Assembly (NCBI GenBank): GCA_031256445.1
Contig: JAIRQN010000020.1
Coordinates: forward strand, 1-33,667
DNA: 33,667 bases
Origin: Treponema sp.
GTDB taxonomy: Bacteria > Spirochaetota > Spirochaetia > Treponematales > Breznakiellaceae
Reading direction: 5' to 3'
This document shows positions 31,477-33,667 of this stretch, in pieces; positions within the stretch are counted from its first letter, which is position 1, and each line of letters opens with the position of its first letter. The notes beneath the pieces are model-generated. The model saw nothing but the letters and a program-made list of their open reading frames with translations. It ran no database searches and had not been told where the DNA came from. A program made the translations under genes and the position numbers.

Positions 31477-32661
31477 ATGAATAGGTGTTTTTTAACAACG
31501 ATCACAATCATCGCAATTACAGCAATGGCTTTCACAGCCTGCAATCGAGGAAGCGGTTCAAGCAATCAAGCAGGTGCTTTTGACGCCGTAAAAACAGCGC
31601 AAGCGGAAAACGCTGGTTCCTCAAATTACGAAGAGCAAAATGATCTTCACGAATATAGTTCACACCAGAAAATTGTACCCGCTTTCGCGGGATATTATGT
31701 AAATGATTCAGGTAATAGTATACATCTTGAACCAGGCGGAACCTTTGTCATGCGGCAGGATGGCAATTCATGGGAGAATGAAATTGTCGGCGTTTTCTTA
31801 AATGTGAATAATCCAGGCAGCGGCAATTATTTTCATTGGGCACATCCAGCCGGAGATTTCGGAATATACCTTGTTCCTGCCGGTGTTGATATAATAATGC
31901 ATGGATCGATTTTACCGACAGATAAAACAAAAATCCGTTTGATAACCGAAGATCTTCATTCTGTGCCTGTTGTGTATTACCAAACAGGAGCGTCATCGCA
32001 AGGAGCATACAACTATTCAAAAATCCTCGCGGGCGATTTATCCGATTTTACGGGAACATGGGTGAACGGGCAAGGCGAAAAAGCGCGCATTACGGCGGAC
32101 GGAGTCTTACAGCATAACATTCTTGCCGGTGGAATTCGCGCTTCCGATTTCAGTAAGACAGACGGCGCAAACACAACTTATTCATGGTGGGTATCCCAGA
32201 CAGGCGATGGTTTTGGCGTAAATCTGCATCCTGCCGGAACTGAGGTATTGGATTATTATGGTCAACCCATTCAAACAGATAAAACAAAAGTCCGTATTAC
32301 CATTCAATCAGTTAGCAGAAGCGATGAAATCTATTACCGTGAAGGGGAACTGCCTCCGGTTACAGTAAACAATGATTTGGTTCTTGGATCATGGATGTTT
32401 AAAAGCGGGAGAAATGTTTATTTCTTTGGGCAAGCTCCTTCAATAGATTTCCTGACTGACAAAACGGTAAATGTTTATGAACAAGGCGATCAATACTTGC
32501 GTTTAGCCCGCTCCGGCATTTGGGGCTATACTCCAGAAGGTCGCTTGTTTGTTGAGTATGACTGGAATACTTATTACTTTTTATTCAGTTCAGACTTGGA
32601 GAATCTAATCATCATAGACTCTGACGGGAACAGGGGCGTCTTTGGCAAGGTTTATGGGTAA
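31477..32661 (+). CDS. Lipoprotein with two divergent repeat units and a C-terminal domain
   Basis: The 394-residue lipoprotein has the shared signal peptide ending MAFTAC, then CNRGSGSSNQ and a longer linker without the SERTEGST insert. The first repeat unit is divergent (VPAFAGYYVNDSGNSIHLE) and the second typical (ILAGDLSDFTGTWVNGQGEK). A final domain of about 100 residues (LVLGSWMFKSGRNVYFFGQ to GNRGVFGKVYG) resembles lipocalin-type stress or binding domains. The ATG at 31477 follows AGAGG. Function unknown. Confidence 0.72.
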   Translation: MNRCFLTTITIIAITAMAFTACNRGSGSSNQAGAFDAVKTAQAENAGSSNYEEQNDLHEYSSHQKIVPAFAGYYVNDSGNSIHLEPGGTFVMRQDGNSWENEIVGVFLNVNNPGSGNYFHWAHPAGDFGIYLVPAGVDIIMHGSILPTDKTKIRLITEDLHSVPVVYYQTGASSQGAYNYSKILAGDLSDFTGTWVNGQGEKARITADGVLQHNILAGGIRASDFSKTDGANTTYSWWVSQTGDGFGVNLHPAGTEVLDYYGQPIQTDKTKVRITIQSVSRSDEIYYREGELPPVTVNNDLVLGSWMFKSGRNVYFFGQAPSIDFLTDKTVNVYEQGDQYLRLARSGIWGYTPEGRLFVEYDWNTYYFLFSSDLENLIIIDSDGNRGVFGKVYG

Positions 32662-32675
32662 TTAAAGGAGTATTT

Positions 32676-33667
32676 ATGAAAAAGTTTTTTTTGACAATCG
32701 CAATTATTGTGATTACAGCAATGGCTTTCACAGCCTGCACAAAAAACAGCGAAACAAAAACATATAAAATCGGAGATACAGGACCTGCCAGAGGAATTGT
32801 TTTCTACGACAAAGGCAATACCGATGGCGGCTGGCGGTATTTGGAAGCGGCGCCAGCCTCCTCGGAATTTTCCGCTGAATGGGGTTTAGCTTTTTTTTCA
32901 CTTAAAACTGATCCGGAAATCGGTACAGGAAGGCGCAATACCGCTCTTATAATAGCCGCTCTCAATAAAATAGGAGAAACCGCAGGCAGAGCCGCCAGGT
33001 TAGTTGACGATATGAATATAAACAGGTTCGACGACTGGTTTCTGCCAAGCTGGAATGAGTTGGATTTGATGTATTTAAATCTGCACAAGCAGGGTTTAGG
33101 GGGATTTAAAAATGACTATTACTGGTCGTCATCGTCATTCAGTTACGGTGATGACGCACTCGGCGCTTATAATATGTTCTTTGACAGCGATGATACAGGA
33201 GACGGCGGATCGGGTTTCGCAAGGTATCAAATTTGCCTTGTCCGCGCTGTCCGCTCTTTCGGCGGCGAGGCTGAACCACTAAATATAGATTTATCTTTTT
33301 TAGAAGAGGAAACACCGGTGCAGACATCTCAAATTGCGCATAACGTAACCTTTAAAAATCAAATAATCCCCATGACTGTTTTTTATCATGACGATGAAGA
33401 CGGGTATTATTTTACAGAAAAAATAACTTTCGATTATAGCGGCAATAATCATACGCTTGATATTCCTGAAGACTGGTTTCCGTATAACTCAATCGGTGAA
33501 GACAGTACATATAACATTGCTGTTGATGATTTTAATTTTGACGGATATATGGACATTGCCATTTATAACGGATCGGGAAATACTACATTCTGGTATAATT
33601 ATTTCATCTATGATAAAAAAGGAAAAAGATACGAGTACAATGAAGAATTGTCAGGCTTGCCGAACAT
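32676..33667 (+). CDS. Lipoprotein with DUF1566-like and XAC2610-like domains (3' end outside window)
   Basis: It starts at 32676 after AAAGGAG and is open to the window end (330 codons visible). The signal peptide again ends MAFTAC. The first domain, YKIGDTGPARGIVFYDKGNT through GGWRYLEAAP, DDWFLPSWNELDLMY and YYWSSSS to ICLVRAVRSF, is the DUF1566/Lcl C-terminal-type fold common in treponemal lipoproteins. The second contains DFNFDGYMDIAIYNGSGNT, a VCBS/FG-GAP-like segment typical of XAC2610-related proteins. It shares its 5' end with the preceding lipoproteins but not their repeat unit. Confidence 0.8.
   Translation, partial: MKKFFLTIAIIVITAMAFTACTKNSETKTYKIGDTGPARGIVFYDKGNTDGGWRYLEAAPASSEFSAEWGLAFFSLKTDPEIGTGRRNTALIIAALNKIGETAGRAARLVDDMNINRFDDWFLPSWNELDLMYLNLHKQGLGGFKNDYYWSSSSFSYGDDALGAYNMFFDSDDTGDGGSGFARYQICLVRAVRSFGGEAEPLNIDLSFLEEETPVQTSQIAHNVTFKNQIIPMTVFYHDDEDGYYFTEKITFDYSGNNHTLDIPEDWFPYNSIGEDSTYNIAVDDFNFDGYMDIAIYNGSGNTTFWYNYFIYDKKGKRYEYNEELSGLPN

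Overview
The window is most likely from a Treponema-like spirochaete, probably gut-associated. I infer this from the spirochaete-style exported sugar-binding protein whose signal peptide ends FAGGKK, the extra EF-G paralogue, the fused AroD-AroE enzyme, and the run of lipoproteins ending in a DUF1566/XAC2610-type protein. No rRNA or single-copy phylogenetic marker is present, so the genus is inference. There is one tRNA gene and no CRISPR array, transposase, integrase or recognisable phage gene.

Layout. 1-1658 (minus): the start of a response regulator, then an AT-rich orphan HsdM DNA methyltransferase without its N-terminus, hsdR or hsdS. 2001-7933 (plus): a carbohydrate locus with an SDR dehydrogenase, a split transketolase, and a CUT1-type ABC importer (binding protein and two permeases, no ATPase). 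8010-9197: a CPA2 antiporter. 9279-9794 (minus): yjbQ and tRNA-Leu(CAA). 9976-12908 (plus): an EF-G-like GTPase and a calcineurin-like phosphoesterase. 12917-22523 (minus): a long co-directional run, read in transcription order as lipoprotein, two tiny membrane proteins (one interrupted), a secreted protein, aroDE, rpiA, an XRE-cupin regulator, an acyl-CoA synthetase, citrate synthase, a T4 Rnl1-like RNA ligase and RNase H. 22681-33667 (plus): a coiled-coil protein and then an array of exported proteins: a cyanophycinase-like S51 protein, a C10 (streptopain-like) protease sharing its C-terminal domain, and five lipoproteins with nearly identical signal peptides and a shared repeat of about 110 residues.

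The most unusual content is a population of palindromic elements. Family 1 is a MITE-like composite-hairpin element of about 135-150 bp, with imperfect terminal repeats around TTGTTCG and AAT on both flanks. One copy splits a small gene, and removing the element plus one AAT restores a clean 56-codon reading frame. Another supplies the start codon of the truncated hsdM. A 19-bp solo form and two full or partial copies lie elsewhere. Its 15-bp core palindrome also occurs in frame in two lipoprotein genes, just after the signal peptide. Other exported proteins here carry unrelated palindromes at the same junction, resembling Rickettsia palindromic elements in behaviour. Family 2 is a 41-bp REP-like hairpin found three times, each within about 10 nt of a stop codon.

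Two genes (the SDR and the RNA ligase) have sigma70-like promoters whose predicted transcription start falls on the start codon, suggesting leaderless mRNAs. Several other genes start with TTG. All statements come from reading the sequence; no database search was run.
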